From NCBI GenBank assembly GCA_020441735.1, contig JAGRLQ010000050.1:16551-33729 (forward strand): a stretch of DNA of 17,179 nucleotides, given 5' to 3'. Made by a program: the position numbers and the translations under genes. Positions 6,468 through 14,198 of this stretch are shown here, in pieces (the first letter of the stretch is position 1; every line of letters starts with the position of its first letter). Origin of the DNA: Nitratireductor sp. (GTDB lineage Bacteria > Pseudomonadota > Alphaproteobacteria > Rhizobiales > Rhizobiaceae). Under the pieces are notes generated by a model. It had not been told where the DNA came from, searched no databases, and saw nothing but the letters and a program-made list of their open reading frames with translations.

Positions 6468-6532
6468 CCAGCCCGGTAATCAGTCCAGCAATCGGCTTTC
6501 AAACGCCGGGTCCGGCAGGTAATCTTCAATCC

Positions 6533-6760
6533 ATGCCCGATACACCGAAACCCGATCCTCATCTTCTGTCCACGCTGGTATGCCCCGTTTCAGGTGGCAT
6601 TCTGACCTATTCGCAGCAGAACAATGAGCTTGTTTCTCCGGGTGCCCGGATTGCCTTTCCCATCCGCGACGGGATTCCCATCATGGTTCCCGGTGAGGCA
6701 AGGGCCCTGACGGAAGGCGAGATCGCCGCGCTGACAAGCAGACGCACCGGAAAGCGCTGA
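6533..6760 (+). CDS. Trm112-like (UPF0434) small protein
   Basis: This 75-residue protein has the Trm112/UPF0434 core: LLSTLVCPVSGGIL (11-24), then a strand pair ending in FPIRDGIPIMV (about 42-52). Eukaryotic and archaeal Trm112 activates tRNA, rRNA and translation-factor methyltransferases, while the bacterial role is poorly defined. Zinc-binding members carry two cysteines in the first motif. Here only Cys17 is present, with Ser in place of the second, so zinc binding is doubtful. Similar single-cysteine forms occur in related bacteria. The gene follows the LON-domain gene by 65 nt. It runs head-on into ubiH, with only 4 nt between the two stop codons and no intrinsic terminator between them. 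Confidence 0.85.
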   Translation: MPDTPKPDPHLLSTLVCPVSGGILTYSQQNNELVSPGARIAFPIRDGIPIMVPGEARALTEGEIAALTSRRTGKR

Positions 6761-6764
6761 TTTT

Positions 6765-8030
6765 TCAGATCGGCTCGCCACGCAGCAGCCGTGGACTGCC
6801 CGCCTGATTGCCGGCCGCCTGGGCTATCAGAATGTTTTTCAGGCCCGGCATCCGTTCAACCATGCCCAACCCCACATCGCGCGCAATGCGCAACAACGGA
6901 TTATCGTTGGAGAACAGCCGGTTCAGCACATCGGTCGTTACACCCATGCGCACGGTGTCGAAACGCCGCCACATCTGGTAGCGCTCCAGAACCGACAACA
7001 GGCCGATATCGAGCCCCAGCCGGTCGGCTTCGACAATCGTCTCGGCAAGGGCCGCGGCATCCTTGAAACCGAGATTGAGGCCCTGGCCGGAGATCGGGTG
7101 CACGCCATGGGCCGCATCCCCCACCAGCACGAGTCGGTTCTTTACCGTTTCCCGAGCCAGCGTCAGCCCGAGCGGAAAAGCCTTCTTCGGTCCGTCCAGC
7201 GAAATTTCGCCCAGCTTGTGACCGAACCGGCGCTCCAGTTCCAGTTCGAAGGCAAAATCGTCCAGCGCCATCAGCCGTTCGGTATCGCGGCTGTTTTCGG
7301 TCCATACCAGTGAGGAACGATTGCCCTTCAGCGGTAGGATCGCAAACGGACCGGCAGGCAGGAAATGCTCCTCCGCCCGGCCATGATGATCGCGCTCATG
7401 GGCAACCGTGGTAACGATGCCGAACTGGTCATACGGCCAGTGAACCACCTTGATTCCCGCCATTTCGCGCAGTTTCGAGCGCACGCCATCGGCAGCAACG
7501 AGAAGCTTGCATCGCACTTCCTCGCCACTTGTCAGCATCACACCCATGGAAGCCTCGCCCTCGGCAAAATCGGAAACGCCGGTCGAGTAGCGTTGCTCGA
7601 TACCAAGCTCGGCTGCCCGCTTGCGCAGGGCGCGCACCATGGTGCGGTTGGGAACCATGTGCGCAAACGGCTCAGCATCGGTGCCCGGCGCAGGTTGCCC
7701 GTCATCCGAATCCGGAATCTGGCCGAAGGTCAGGAATACCGGTCTTGCCACATCGCTCAGCTTCGAATCGGTAACGATCATCTCGTGAATGGGCTGGGCA
7801 TCAGGTTCGATCTCCCCCCAGACGCCAAGCGTTTTCAACATCCGGTAGGCCGCAGCAGCAATTGCGGAAGCCCGCTCGTCGCGTTCCAGCGCGCTTTCAT
7901 CGGCAAACTCCGCCACCAGTATCCGCATCCGCGGCGCCTGTTCGGCAATCGCTACCGCCACACAAAGACCGACATAGCCGCCGCCTGCCACGACGATGTC
8001 ATAGGGCTTGTCTGAAGGCGTTCTGCCCAT
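6765..8030 (-). CDS. ubiH: UbiH/UbiF/COQ6-family FAD monooxygenase (ubiquinone synthesis)
   Basis: This flavin-dependent hydroxylase of the ubiquinone pathway acts on the polyprenylated ring at the inner membrane. Numbered from the ATG at 8030 (421 residues), it shows the Rossmann GGGYVG (16-21), an Asp-Gly motif in AADGVRSKLRE (179-189), and GDAAHGVHPISGQGLNLG (304-321), which contacts FAD and is diagnostic for the family. The frame extends to an ATG at 8084, but AAGGGA with 7-nt spacing precedes the 8030 start and the added 18 residues look unconserved. Alphaproteobacteria often use one enzyme of this family (called UbiL) for two ring positions, so the exact position hydroxylated is open. 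The gene is divergent from tesB, with which it shares an upstream region of about 135 nt. Confidence 0.9.
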   Translation of the reverse strand: MGRTPSDKPYDIVVAGGGYVGLCVAVAIAEQAPRMRILVAEFADESALERDERASAIAAAAYRMLKTLGVWGEIEPDAQPIHEMIVTDSKLSDVARPVFLTFGQIPDSDDGQPAPGTDAEPFAHMVPNRTMVRALRKRAAELGIEQRYSTGVSDFAEGEASMGVMLTSGEEVRCKLLVAADGVRSKLREMAGIKVVHWPYDQFGIVTTVAHERDHHGRAEEHFLPAGPFAILPLKGNRSSLVWTENSRDTERLMALDDFAFELELERRFGHKLGEISLDGPKKAFPLGLTLARETVKNRLVLVGDAAHGVHPISGQGLNLGFKDAAALAETIVEADRLGLDIGLLSVLERYQMWRRFDTVRMGVTTDVLNRLFSNDNPLLRIARDVGLGMVERMPGLKNILIAQAAGNQAGSPRLLRGEPI

Positions 8031-8164
8031 GGCTTTTCCCTTGCGCGCCGGTTGTCCGGAATTCTTGCTATTCATGGCGTTCATGCTACGACAAGCGCCC
8101 GGTCAAGTCGATCACAGCCGCAAATCCAAATCGTCGCATATGCTGCAAAATCGAGGTTCTTACG

Positions 8165-9046
8165 TTGTCGAAAGCCGTTGAAACCCTGCTGTCCACCCTC
8201 GATCTGGAACCGATCGAGGTAAACCTGTTTCGAGGCATAAGCCCCAAGGTCGGCTGGCAGCGGGTTTTTGGCGGTCAGGTGATCGGCCAGGCATTGGTGG
8301 CTGCCCAGAGGACCGTGGAAGCTGAACGCAAGGTACATTCCCTGCATGGCTACTTCATGCGCCCTGGTGACCCCGAAAACCCGATCATCTATGAAGTCGA
8401 TCGCATCCGCGATGGCGGCAGCTTCACCACCCGCCGGGTCGTGGCGATCCAGCACGGCCATGCGATCTTCTCCATGTCGGCATCCTTCCAGATTGCAGAA
8501 GGCGGGCTCGAGCATGCCATCGACATGCCAGACGTGCCGCGCCCCGAAGAACTTGCCAGCGAGAAGGAGCTGGCCGAGCAATTCATCGATCATGCGCCGG
8601 AAAATGTCCGTAAGTACTGGCAGCGCGAACGGCCCATCGAATTGCGGCCAACCGATCTCACCCATTATATTTCCCGCAAGAAGCTCCCGCCGCGCCAGCA
8701 TGTCTGGTTTCGCGCCACCGGCCCGTTGCCGGAAAACCCGGCCATCCAGGCAGCTGTTCTGGCCTATGCCTCCGACATGACCCTGCTCGACACTTCGCTT
8801 TATGCTCATGGCCGGGCGGTGTTTGATCCGGCATTGCAGGTTGCAAGCCTGGACCACGCTATGTGGTTCCACCAGCCCATCGATATGGAAAAATGGCATC
8901 TCTATACCCAGGACAGTCCCAACTCCTCAGGCGCCCGGGGCTTTACCCGTGGCAGCATCTATTCCGAAGATGGTGAACTGGTCGCATCCGCCGCCCAGGA
9001 AGGCCTGATACGGCTGCGCGATCCCGCACACAAAGCCGGCTCCTAG
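8165..9046 (+). CDS. tesB: Acyl-CoA thioesterase II (TesB), TTG start
   Basis: This double-hotdog thioesterase hydrolyses acyl-CoA to free fatty acid and CoA in the cytosol. At 293 residues it has the normal TesB length. The first hotdog includes VFGGQVIGQALVAAQ (34-48) and LHGYFMRPGDP (60-70). The second includes SDMTLLDTSL (203-211) and ASLDHAMWFHQP (227-238), and the end carries GFTRGSIYSEDG and AQEGLIRL. Asp204 and Gln278 correspond to two of the three E. coli active-site residues. The third, Thr228 in E. coli, is Ser228 here, a conservative change. No in-frame ATG exists near the family start. TTG at 8165 has GAGG (8153-8156) 8 nt upstream and gives the expected N-terminus. The open frame continues far upstream only as antisense to ubiH. 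Confidence 0.92.
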   Translation: MSKAVETLLSTLDLEPIEVNLFRGISPKVGWQRVFGGQVIGQALVAAQRTVEAERKVHSLHGYFMRPGDPENPIIYEVDRIRDGGSFTTRRVVAIQHGHAIFSMSASFQIAEGGLEHAIDMPDVPRPEELASEKELAEQFIDHAPENVRKYWQRERPIELRPTDLTHYISRKKLPPRQHVWFRATGPLPENPAIQAAVLAYASDMTLLDTSLYAHGRAVFDPALQVASLDHAMWFHQPIDMEKWHLYTQDSPNSSGARGFTRGSIYSEDGELVASAAQEGLIRLRDPAHKAGS

Positions 9047-9090
9047 TCTCCATCAAGGCGCTGCCCAAAAAGTTACCAAATTATTAATCC

Positions 9091-9107
9091 TGCCTATTAA
9101 TTAGGCA
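9091..9107. promoter_or_regulatory. Inverted repeat in the tesB-glnK gap (site 1)
   Basis: TGCCTATTAATTAGGCA is a 6+5+6 inverted repeat in an AT-rich stretch about 215 nt before glnK. The following TATTTCTTCT is pyrimidine-rich, so a weak tesB terminator is possible. Otherwise it could be a dimeric regulator site with TGCC/GGCA half-sites. Confidence 0.35.
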
Positions 9108-9123
9108 TATTTCTTCTGCGCTG

Positions 9124-9133
9124 CGGCATGCCG
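9124..9133. promoter_or_regulatory. Perfect 10-bp palindrome in the tesB-glnK gap (site 2)
   Basis: CGGCATGCCG is perfectly self-complementary and contains the GGCA and TGCC words in the reverse order to sites 1 and 3. It lies between those sites, about 60 nt upstream of the sigma-54-like promoter. Confidence 0.25.
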
Positions 9134-9174
9134 GATTCTAGTATGCGGTATATTCCCCAGTAAAATCAATGTGT

Positions 9175-9198
9175 TGCCAGTTTTTTTCAAAACTGGCA
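9175..9198. promoter_or_regulatory. 10-bp inverted repeat overlapping the glnK promoter (site 3)
   Basis: TGCCAGTTTT (9175-9184) and AAAACTGGCA (9189-9198) are perfectly complementary around a 4-nt spacer TTTC. The right arm contains the TGGCA of the sigma-54 -24 element. No T-tract follows outside the repeat, so it does not look like a terminator. A protein-binding operator is more likely. Confidence 0.45.
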
Positions 9199-9209
9199 CG
9201 CCGCTTGAT
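9194..9209 (+). promoter_or_regulatory. Probable sigma-54 (RpoN) promoter of glnK-amtB
   Basis: TGGCACGCCGCTTGAT matches the sigma-54 consensus (TGGCAC-N5-TTGCW) except for GA instead of GC at -12. The -24 GG is at 9195-9196 and the -12 dinucleotide at 9207-9208, with exactly 10 bases between. Transcription would start near 9220, about 87 nt before the glnK ATG. RpoN/NtrC control is standard for glnK-amtB. I could not recognise a consensus NtrC enhancer upstream. Confidence 0.6.
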
Positions 9210-9306
9210 TCTATTTTCCCGTTCACACCTGTGGCCTTTGGGTTTGCAGGGCAGAGAAACCGAGAGAGCCGGCTGCGGCGCAGGCTCCTGCATGAATGGG
9301 TGAAAC

Positions 9307-9645
9307 ATGAAACTCATAACAGCGGTCATCAAGCCGTTCCGCCTCGATGCCGTTCGCGAAGCGCTGACAGCCTTGGGGATTGAAGGCCTGACAGTGACCG
9401 AAGTGAAGGGTTACGGACGGCAGAAGGGTCACACCGAAATCTACCGGGGGGCAGAATACGCAGTTCATTTCCTTCCCAAACTGAAACTGGAAATCGCCGT
9501 CAAGAAAGACATCGCCGACAAGGCTGTCGAGGCAATCGCCGAGACCGCCAGAACCGGTCAGATCGGTGACGGCAAGATTTTCGTCCTCGACCTCAAGGAA
9601 GTGGTCCGCATCCGCACCGGCGAAAAGAACGCCGAGGCGCTGTAA
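9307..9645 (+). CDS. glnK: PII nitrogen regulatory protein GlnK
   Basis: This trimeric PII signal protein senses 2-oxoglutarate, ATP/ADP and, through uridylylation, glutamine, and it docks on AmtB to block ammonium uptake when nitrogen is plentiful. Its 112 residues are the standard length. The T-loop sequence GHTEIYRGAEYAVHFLPK (about 41-58) carries the uridylylation tyrosine Tyr51, and the nucleotide-binding B-loop reads TGQIGDGKIFV (about 83-93). The C-loop ends with IRTGEKNAEAL. It is called GlnK rather than GlnB because amtB follows after 36 nt. GGGTG a few bases before the ATG serves as RBS. Upstream are a sigma-54-like promoter and an unusual palindrome. Confidence 0.96.
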   Translation: MKLITAVIKPFRLDAVREALTALGIEGLTVTEVKGYGRQKGHTEIYRGAEYAVHFLPKLKLEIAVKKDIADKAVEAIAETARTGQIGDGKIFVLDLKEVVRIRTGEKNAEAL

Positions 9646-9681
9646 GCGGCACGACTCACGATCAAACGAAGGAATAGCAAC

Positions 9682-11070
9682 ATGCGATCGAAAACCACAA
9701 CATTTGCACCGGACGCCTTTGGCAACCGGGCTCTATTGACGGGCGGTGCGCTTCTTGCCGGCCTCGCTGCACTTATGCTGTTTGCACCCGGTGCGGCCGC
9801 CCAGGACACGGCCGAAGCACCCGCATCGGCCGCAGCCGCCGATACCGCCTATATCTTCAACACCCTGCTTTTCCTCATTGGCGGCTTTCTCGTCATGTGG
9901 ATGGCTGCAGGCTTCGCCATGCTTGAAGCAGGTCTGGTGCGTTCGAAGAACGTCTCCATGCAGTGCGCCAAGAACATCGGCCTCTACTCCATCGCCGGCA
10001 TCATGTACTGGCTGATCGGCTACAACCTCATGTATACCGGCGTCGATGGCGGCTACATCGGCTCTTTCTCGCTGATCTACGGCATGGATCCGGTCGGCCT
10101 TGAAGGCGCAGATTCCGCAGCGCTGCTGGATACCGGTTACTCGACCGCTTCCGACTGGTTCTTCCAGATGGTGTTCGTGGCAACCGCTGCATCCATCGTC
10201 TCCGGCACGCTCGCCGAGCGCATCAAGCTTTGGCCTTTCCTCGGCTTCGTAGTCCTGCTGACCGGCTTCATCTACCCGATTGCCGGTTCCTGGCAGTGGG
10301 GCGGCGGCTGGTTGTCTGAAATGGGCTTCTCCGACTTTGCCGGTTCGACCCTCGTTCACTCGGTCGGCGGCTGGGCAGCTCTCACAGGTGCCATCATCCT
10401 GGGAGCCCGCAAGGGCAAGTATTCGGCTGGTGGTGTAACCCCGATGCCGGGTTCCTCCATCCCGCTCGCCACGCTGGGCACCTTCATCCTGTGGCTCGGC
10501 TGGTTCGGCTTCAACGGCGCTTCCCAGCTTGCCATGGGCACGATCGGTGACGTTTCCGACGTCTCACGCATCTTCGTGAACACCAACATGGCTGCCGCTG
10601 CCGGTGTGGTCGTCACCATGATCCTGCTGCAGCTCATCTACAAGAAGGTCGACGTCACGATGACGCTCAACGGCGCACTGGCAGGCCTTGTTGCCATCAC
10701 CGCAGAACCGCTCGCACCGAGCGTGATGCAGGCCGTGTTCATCGGCGGCATTGGCGGCGTGATCGTCGTGTTCACCGTACCGCTGCTCGACAAACTGAAA
10801 ATCGACGACGTTGTCGGCGCCGTACCGGTTCACCTGTTTGCCGGTATCTGGGGAACCTTCATCGTGCCGCTCTCCAACTCCGGGACGTCCTATGGCGTTC
10901 AGCTGATCGGCATAGCCTCCTACGGCATCTTCACGGTCGTCTGCTCCGTGGTTGTCTGGCTCATCTTCAAGGCCGTCGTCGGCATCCGGGTATCGGAAGA
11001 AGAAGAGATGCTGGGCCTCGACAAGGCAGAGATTGGCGTCGAAGCCTATCCCGAATTCGCTGCCAACTAG
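9682..11070 (+). CDS. amtB: Ammonium transporter AmtB
   Basis: This trimeric inner-membrane channel conducts ammonium/ammonia. Its 462 residues begin with a cleavable signal peptide (hydrophobic 18-38, probable cleavage after Ala-Ala-Ala at 38-40), then an Ala-rich periplasmic linker and about 11 transmembrane helices. Diagnostic features are FAMLEAGLVRSKN (78-90), ATAASIVSGTLAER (167-180), DFAGSTLVHSVGG (218-230) with Asp218 and the first pore histidine His226, and GAVPVHLFAGIWG (379-391) with the second pore histidine His384. The Asp-His spacing of 8 matches Asp160/His168 in E. coli. The C-terminal cytoplasmic tail, which contacts GlnK, is present. GAAGGA 8 nt before the ATG fixes the start. 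It shares the operon with glnK and ends at a strong terminator. Confidence 0.97.
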   Translation: MRSKTTTFAPDAFGNRALLTGGALLAGLAALMLFAPGAAAQDTAEAPASAAAADTAYIFNTLLFLIGGFLVMWMAAGFAMLEAGLVRSKNVSMQCAKNIGLYSIAGIMYWLIGYNLMYTGVDGGYIGSFSLIYGMDPVGLEGADSAALLDTGYSTASDWFFQMVFVATAASIVSGTLAERIKLWPFLGFVVLLTGFIYPIAGSWQWGGGWLSEMGFSDFAGSTLVHSVGGWAALTGAIILGARKGKYSAGGVTPMPGSSIPLATLGTFILWLGWFGFNGASQLAMGTIGDVSDVSRIFVNTNMAAAAGVVVTMILLQLIYKKVDVTMTLNGALAGLVAITAEPLAPSVMQAVFIGGIGGVIVVFTVPLLDKLKIDDVVGAVPVHLFAGIWGTFIVPLSNSGTSYGVQLIGIASYGIFTVVCSVVVWLIFKAVVGIRVSEEEEMLGLDKAEIGVEAYPEFAAN

Positions 11071-11138
11071 AGCGAATCGATTTCTTGCCAGCCGGCAGGA
11101 GGTTCGCGCCCCCTGCCAGCGCCTGCCCAGGCAAGAAG

Positions 11139-11170
11139 AACGGAGGCCCGCAAGGGCCTCCGTTTCTTTA
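11139..11170 (+). terminator. Intrinsic terminator after amtB
   Basis: ACGGAGGCCC (11140-11149) pairs perfectly with GGGCCTCCGT (11154-11163) around a GCAA tetraloop, and one further A-T pair extends the stem. The tract TTTCTTTAT follows. It lies about 70 nt after the amtB stop and should close the glnK-amtB transcript. Confidence 0.92.
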
Positions 11171-11210
11171 TGTCCAGACTGCATTTTCCGCTGCTTGCGA
11201 TTACCCATGG

Positions 11211-11226
11211 TTAACAGGTGATTAAC
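11211..11226 (+). promoter_or_regulatory. CtrA-type box upstream of ftsK
   Basis: TTAACAGGTGATTAAC is an exact match to the CtrA consensus TTAA-N7-TTAAC. With its flanks it forms GGTTAA/TTAACC, a symmetric 6-bp inverted repeat. It lies 180-195 nt before the ftsK ATG in the only sizeable gap between the amtB terminator and ftsK. If it occupies a -35 region, transcription would start near 11250 and leave a leader of about 155 nt. No strong -10 is visible. Confidence 0.6.
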
Positions 11227-11405
11227 CTTCCGCCGCTAGGTTGGAACACATCATTCTGCGGGCTTCTTTGAAACATGCCTGCAACCATGGGCGTATCAGG
11301 TTTTCAGGGAACCCCGGGAAGCCTGAATGCTGAACAAGTCAAGGGACGGGCAAATCATTCCGGCAGCTTCCTGAAAGGCGCCGAAATGACCCAGGAGCGG
11401 ATACC

Positions 11406-14087
11406 ATGCGATCAGCCAGTACGGCTAACCATGCGGATTTCTCGAACGGCAACGGGGAGATGGGAGAAACCTATTCCAGCAGATTTTCCGGCCAGATCGG
11501 CGTTTTGCTGGGTTTGGCACTGCTGATTGCCGTCGCCATCGCTTTTGCAAGTCTTGCAACCTGGTCCGTGGACGATCCCAGTCTCTCAAATGCCAATGGC
11601 CGTGAGGTGCAGAATGCCGGCGGCGTCTGGGGCGCTGTCTTTGCCGATCTGGCCATCCAGTTCTTTGGTCTTGCCGCGCTGATACTCATTGTCCCGCCTG
11701 CCATTTGGGGCTGGCTCAAGCTGATTCAGAAACCCGTTAGCACCATGCGCCGCCGCGCCGCTGCCTGGCCGGGTGCCGTACTGGTGTCCACCGCAGCCTT
11801 TGCCTGCCTGCAACGCCCTGAAAGCTGGCCGCTTCCTTCCGGCCTCGGCGGGCTTGCCGGTGATATCATCCTGAAACTCCCCGCCATGATCTTCGGCGGT
11901 TATCCGGCCGGTTTCGTTGCAGCCTTGTTCTTCGCCGTGCTGGCGGTTCCTGCAACCTTGCTCACCCTGTACGCCTCCGGCCTGCTGTTGAGACAAGGCA
12001 ATACCAAATCACTCACCATCGATCCCGACACCGGTGAAGTCTTCGAGGAAGAGGAAACCACCGGCTGGTTTCTTGGTGCGCTGGCGCATTTCTGGCTGGT
12101 CGCCCGCAGTCTGCTGCAGCGCCGCCGCAGGCAATCGCGGGCACATGCAGCAGAACCTGACGCGCTCAGCGCCGCCGATACCGAAATGCACTCCGAACCT
12201 GCTGCGAAACCTGGAATTGCAGCCCGCATCGGTGCCTTGTGGAGCACGCTGACCGCACCGCCGGACGACGGACTTGAAAACATCCACAGTGAAATCCGCA
12301 GCGAACCCGGCTTTGATACCGCTCCGGCTGTCGCAGGCAACGGACAGGGTGACGCTTTCATCACTGCGCCGCAAACCGCGCCCGGCTATGGAGAAACCGT
12401 ATACAATCCGCACGAACATGACGAGATTGCCGACCAGTGGGCCGAGCAGGCCCCACCGCAGGCTCAGCATGCCGGCATGCAGCCTTCAGGCCGCGTTGCG
12501 GAACCTGCGCCAAAACCGGTGCAGGGCACACGGGTCGTTCGCGAGGCACAACAATCCCTGCAGCTTGCTGAAAGTTTCGAACTGCCGCAGCTTTCCTTCC
12601 TCGGCGAAGCAAAGAACCTAGTTCAGGACGCCTCGCTTTCGGCAGAAGCGCTGGAAGCCAATGCCCGCCTGCTCGAAGGCGTGCTGGAGGATTTCGGCGT
12701 CAAGGGCGAGATCATCAATGTGCGCCCCGGGCCGGTCGTTACCCTGTACGAACTGGAACCCGCACCGGGCATCAAGTCTTCCCGTGTTATCGGGCTCGCA
12801 GACGATATCGCCCGCTCGATGAGCGCGATTGCCTGCCGTGTCGCTGTCGTCCCCGGCCGCAACGCCATCGGCATTGAACTGCCCAACCAGCGCCGTGAAA
12901 CCGTTTATCTACGGGAAATCCTCTCCGCGAAGGATTACGAGGAAACCAGGCAGAAACTGGCTCTGGTGCTCGGTAAGACCATCGGTGGCGAGCCGGTCAT
13001 CGCCGACCTCGCCAAAATGCCTCACCTGCTCGTCGCCGGCACCACCGGTTCGGGCAAGTCGGTTGCCATCAACACGATGATCCTCTCGATCCTCTACCGC
13101 CTGACACCCGATCAGGTGAAGATGATCATGATCGACCCCAAAATGCTGGAACTGTCGATCTATGACGGCATCCCCCATCTGCTGACGCCGGTGGTAACCG
13201 ACCCGAAAAAGGCGGTTGTTGCCCTGAAATGGACCGTCCGGGAGATGGAAGAGCGCTACAAGAAGATGTCGAAGCTCGGCGTGCGCAACATTGACGGCTT
13301 CAACCAGCGCCTCGAACAAGCCCGCAAGAAGGGTGAAAGCCTGAACCGAACCGTCCAGACCGGTTATGACCGCGAGACCGGTGAGGCGATCTTCGAGACC
13401 GAAGAACTCGACTTGCAGCCGATGCCCTATATTGTCGTCATCATCGACGAAATGGCCGACCTGATGATGGTGGCCGGCAAGGACATTGAAGGCGCCATCC
13501 AGCGGCTGGCCCAGATGGCCCGCGCCGCCGGCATTCACGTCATCATGGCGACGCAGCGCCCATCGGTCGATGTCATCACCGGCACGATCAAGGCAAACTT
13601 CCCGACCCGTATCTCCTTCCAGGTGACTTCGAAGATCGACTCGCGCACCATTCTGGGTGAGCAGGGCGCAGAACAGCTCCTCGGGATGGGTGACATGCTC
13701 TACATGGCAGGCGGCGGACGCATTCAGCGCGTTCACGGACCGTTTGTTGCCGATGACGAAGTGGAAAAGATCGTCAACCACCTGAAGACCCAGGGAGTGC
13801 CGCAATACCTCGATGCCGTTACCGAGGAAGAAGAGGAAGGCGAAGGTGCCATCGGCGGTGGCGGGGACGACCCGCTGGCCTCCTCGAACGATATTTACGA
13901 CCAGGCAGTGGCGGTTGTGCTGCGAGACCGCAAGGTGTCGACCAGCTATATCCAGCGCCGGCTGGGCATTGGTTACAACCGGGCTGCCAGCCTGATCGAG
14001 CGTATGGAGCAGGAAGGGTTGATCAGCCCCGCCAACCACGCAGGCAAGCGGGAAATCCTCGTTCCCGGCGAGGACGAGACCATCTAA
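11406..14087 (+). CDS. ftsK: DNA translocase FtsK
   Basis: This septum-anchored motor clears chromosome termini and links division with dimer resolution. Its 893 residues contain an N-terminal membrane domain with four hydrophobic segments (about 30-53, 77-103, 119-134 and 160-195), a long acidic, Pro/Ala/Gln-rich linker (about 200-400), the alpha subdomain (about 410-520), and the RecA-like motor with Walker A GTTGSGKS (545-552) and Walker B IVVIIDE (676-682). The winged-helix gamma domain (about 828-893), with VSTSYIQRRLGIGYNRAASLIERME, reads DNA polarity sequences and activates XerD in E. coli. The linker is shorter than in E. coli, as is usual outside enterics. AGGAG (11393-11397) lies 8 nt before the ATG. 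A CtrA-type box upstream suggests cell-cycle control. lolA follows after 111 nt. Confidence 0.97.
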   Translation: MRSASTANHADFSNGNGEMGETYSSRFSGQIGVLLGLALLIAVAIAFASLATWSVDDPSLSNANGREVQNAGGVWGAVFADLAIQFFGLAALILIVPPAIWGWLKLIQKPVSTMRRRAAAWPGAVLVSTAAFACLQRPESWPLPSGLGGLAGDIILKLPAMIFGGYPAGFVAALFFAVLAVPATLLTLYASGLLLRQGNTKSLTIDPDTGEVFEEEETTGWFLGALAHFWLVARSLLQRRRRQSRAHAAEPDALSAADTEMHSEPAAKPGIAARIGALWSTLTAPPDDGLENIHSEIRSEPGFDTAPAVAGNGQGDAFITAPQTAPGYGETVYNPHEHDEIADQWAEQAPPQAQHAGMQPSGRVAEPAPKPVQGTRVVREAQQSLQLAESFELPQLSFLGEAKNLVQDASLSAEALEANARLLEGVLEDFGVKGEIINVRPGPVVTLYELEPAPGIKSSRVIGLADDIARSMSAIACRVAVVPGRNAIGIELPNQRRETVYLREILSAKDYEETRQKLALVLGKTIGGEPVIADLAKMPHLLVAGTTGSGKSVAINTMILSILYRLTPDQVKMIMIDPKMLELSIYDGIPHLLTPVVTDPKKAVVALKWTVREMEERYKKMSKLGVRNIDGFNQRLEQARKKGESLNRTVQTGYDRETGEAIFETEELDLQPMPYIVVIIDEMADLMMVAGKDIEGAIQRLAQMARAAGIHVIMATQRPSVDVITGTIKANFPTRISFQVTSKIDSRTILGEQGAEQLLGMGDMLYMAGGGRIQRVHGPFVADDEVEKIVNHLKTQGVPQYLDAVTEEEEEGEGAIGGGGDDPLASSNDIYDQAVAVVLRDRKVSTSYIQRRLGIGYNRAASLIERMEQEGLISPANHAGKREILVPGEDETI

Positions 14088-14198
14088 ATCGGGCGGGAGT
14101 GAGCAACCGCCTTGATTTGGCCCAATCACGGGGCGACATGTCCGCCCGGCACTGACCTGAATTGCGGGACCGCTTCCCGGATCCGCTGGAGTGACAGA

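Noticed and set aside
9232..9248. A second sigma-54-like site (TGGCC...TTTGCA) before glnK
   Set aside because: It has a good -12 half but the GG to GC distance is 11 rather than 10, which is normally not tolerated. The site at 9194-9209 has the correct spacing.
11275..11526. An 83-residue frame upstream of and overlapping ftsK
   Set aside because: No Shine-Dalgarno precedes it, its product looks like random coding, and 121 nt of it overlap the ftsK start in another frame.
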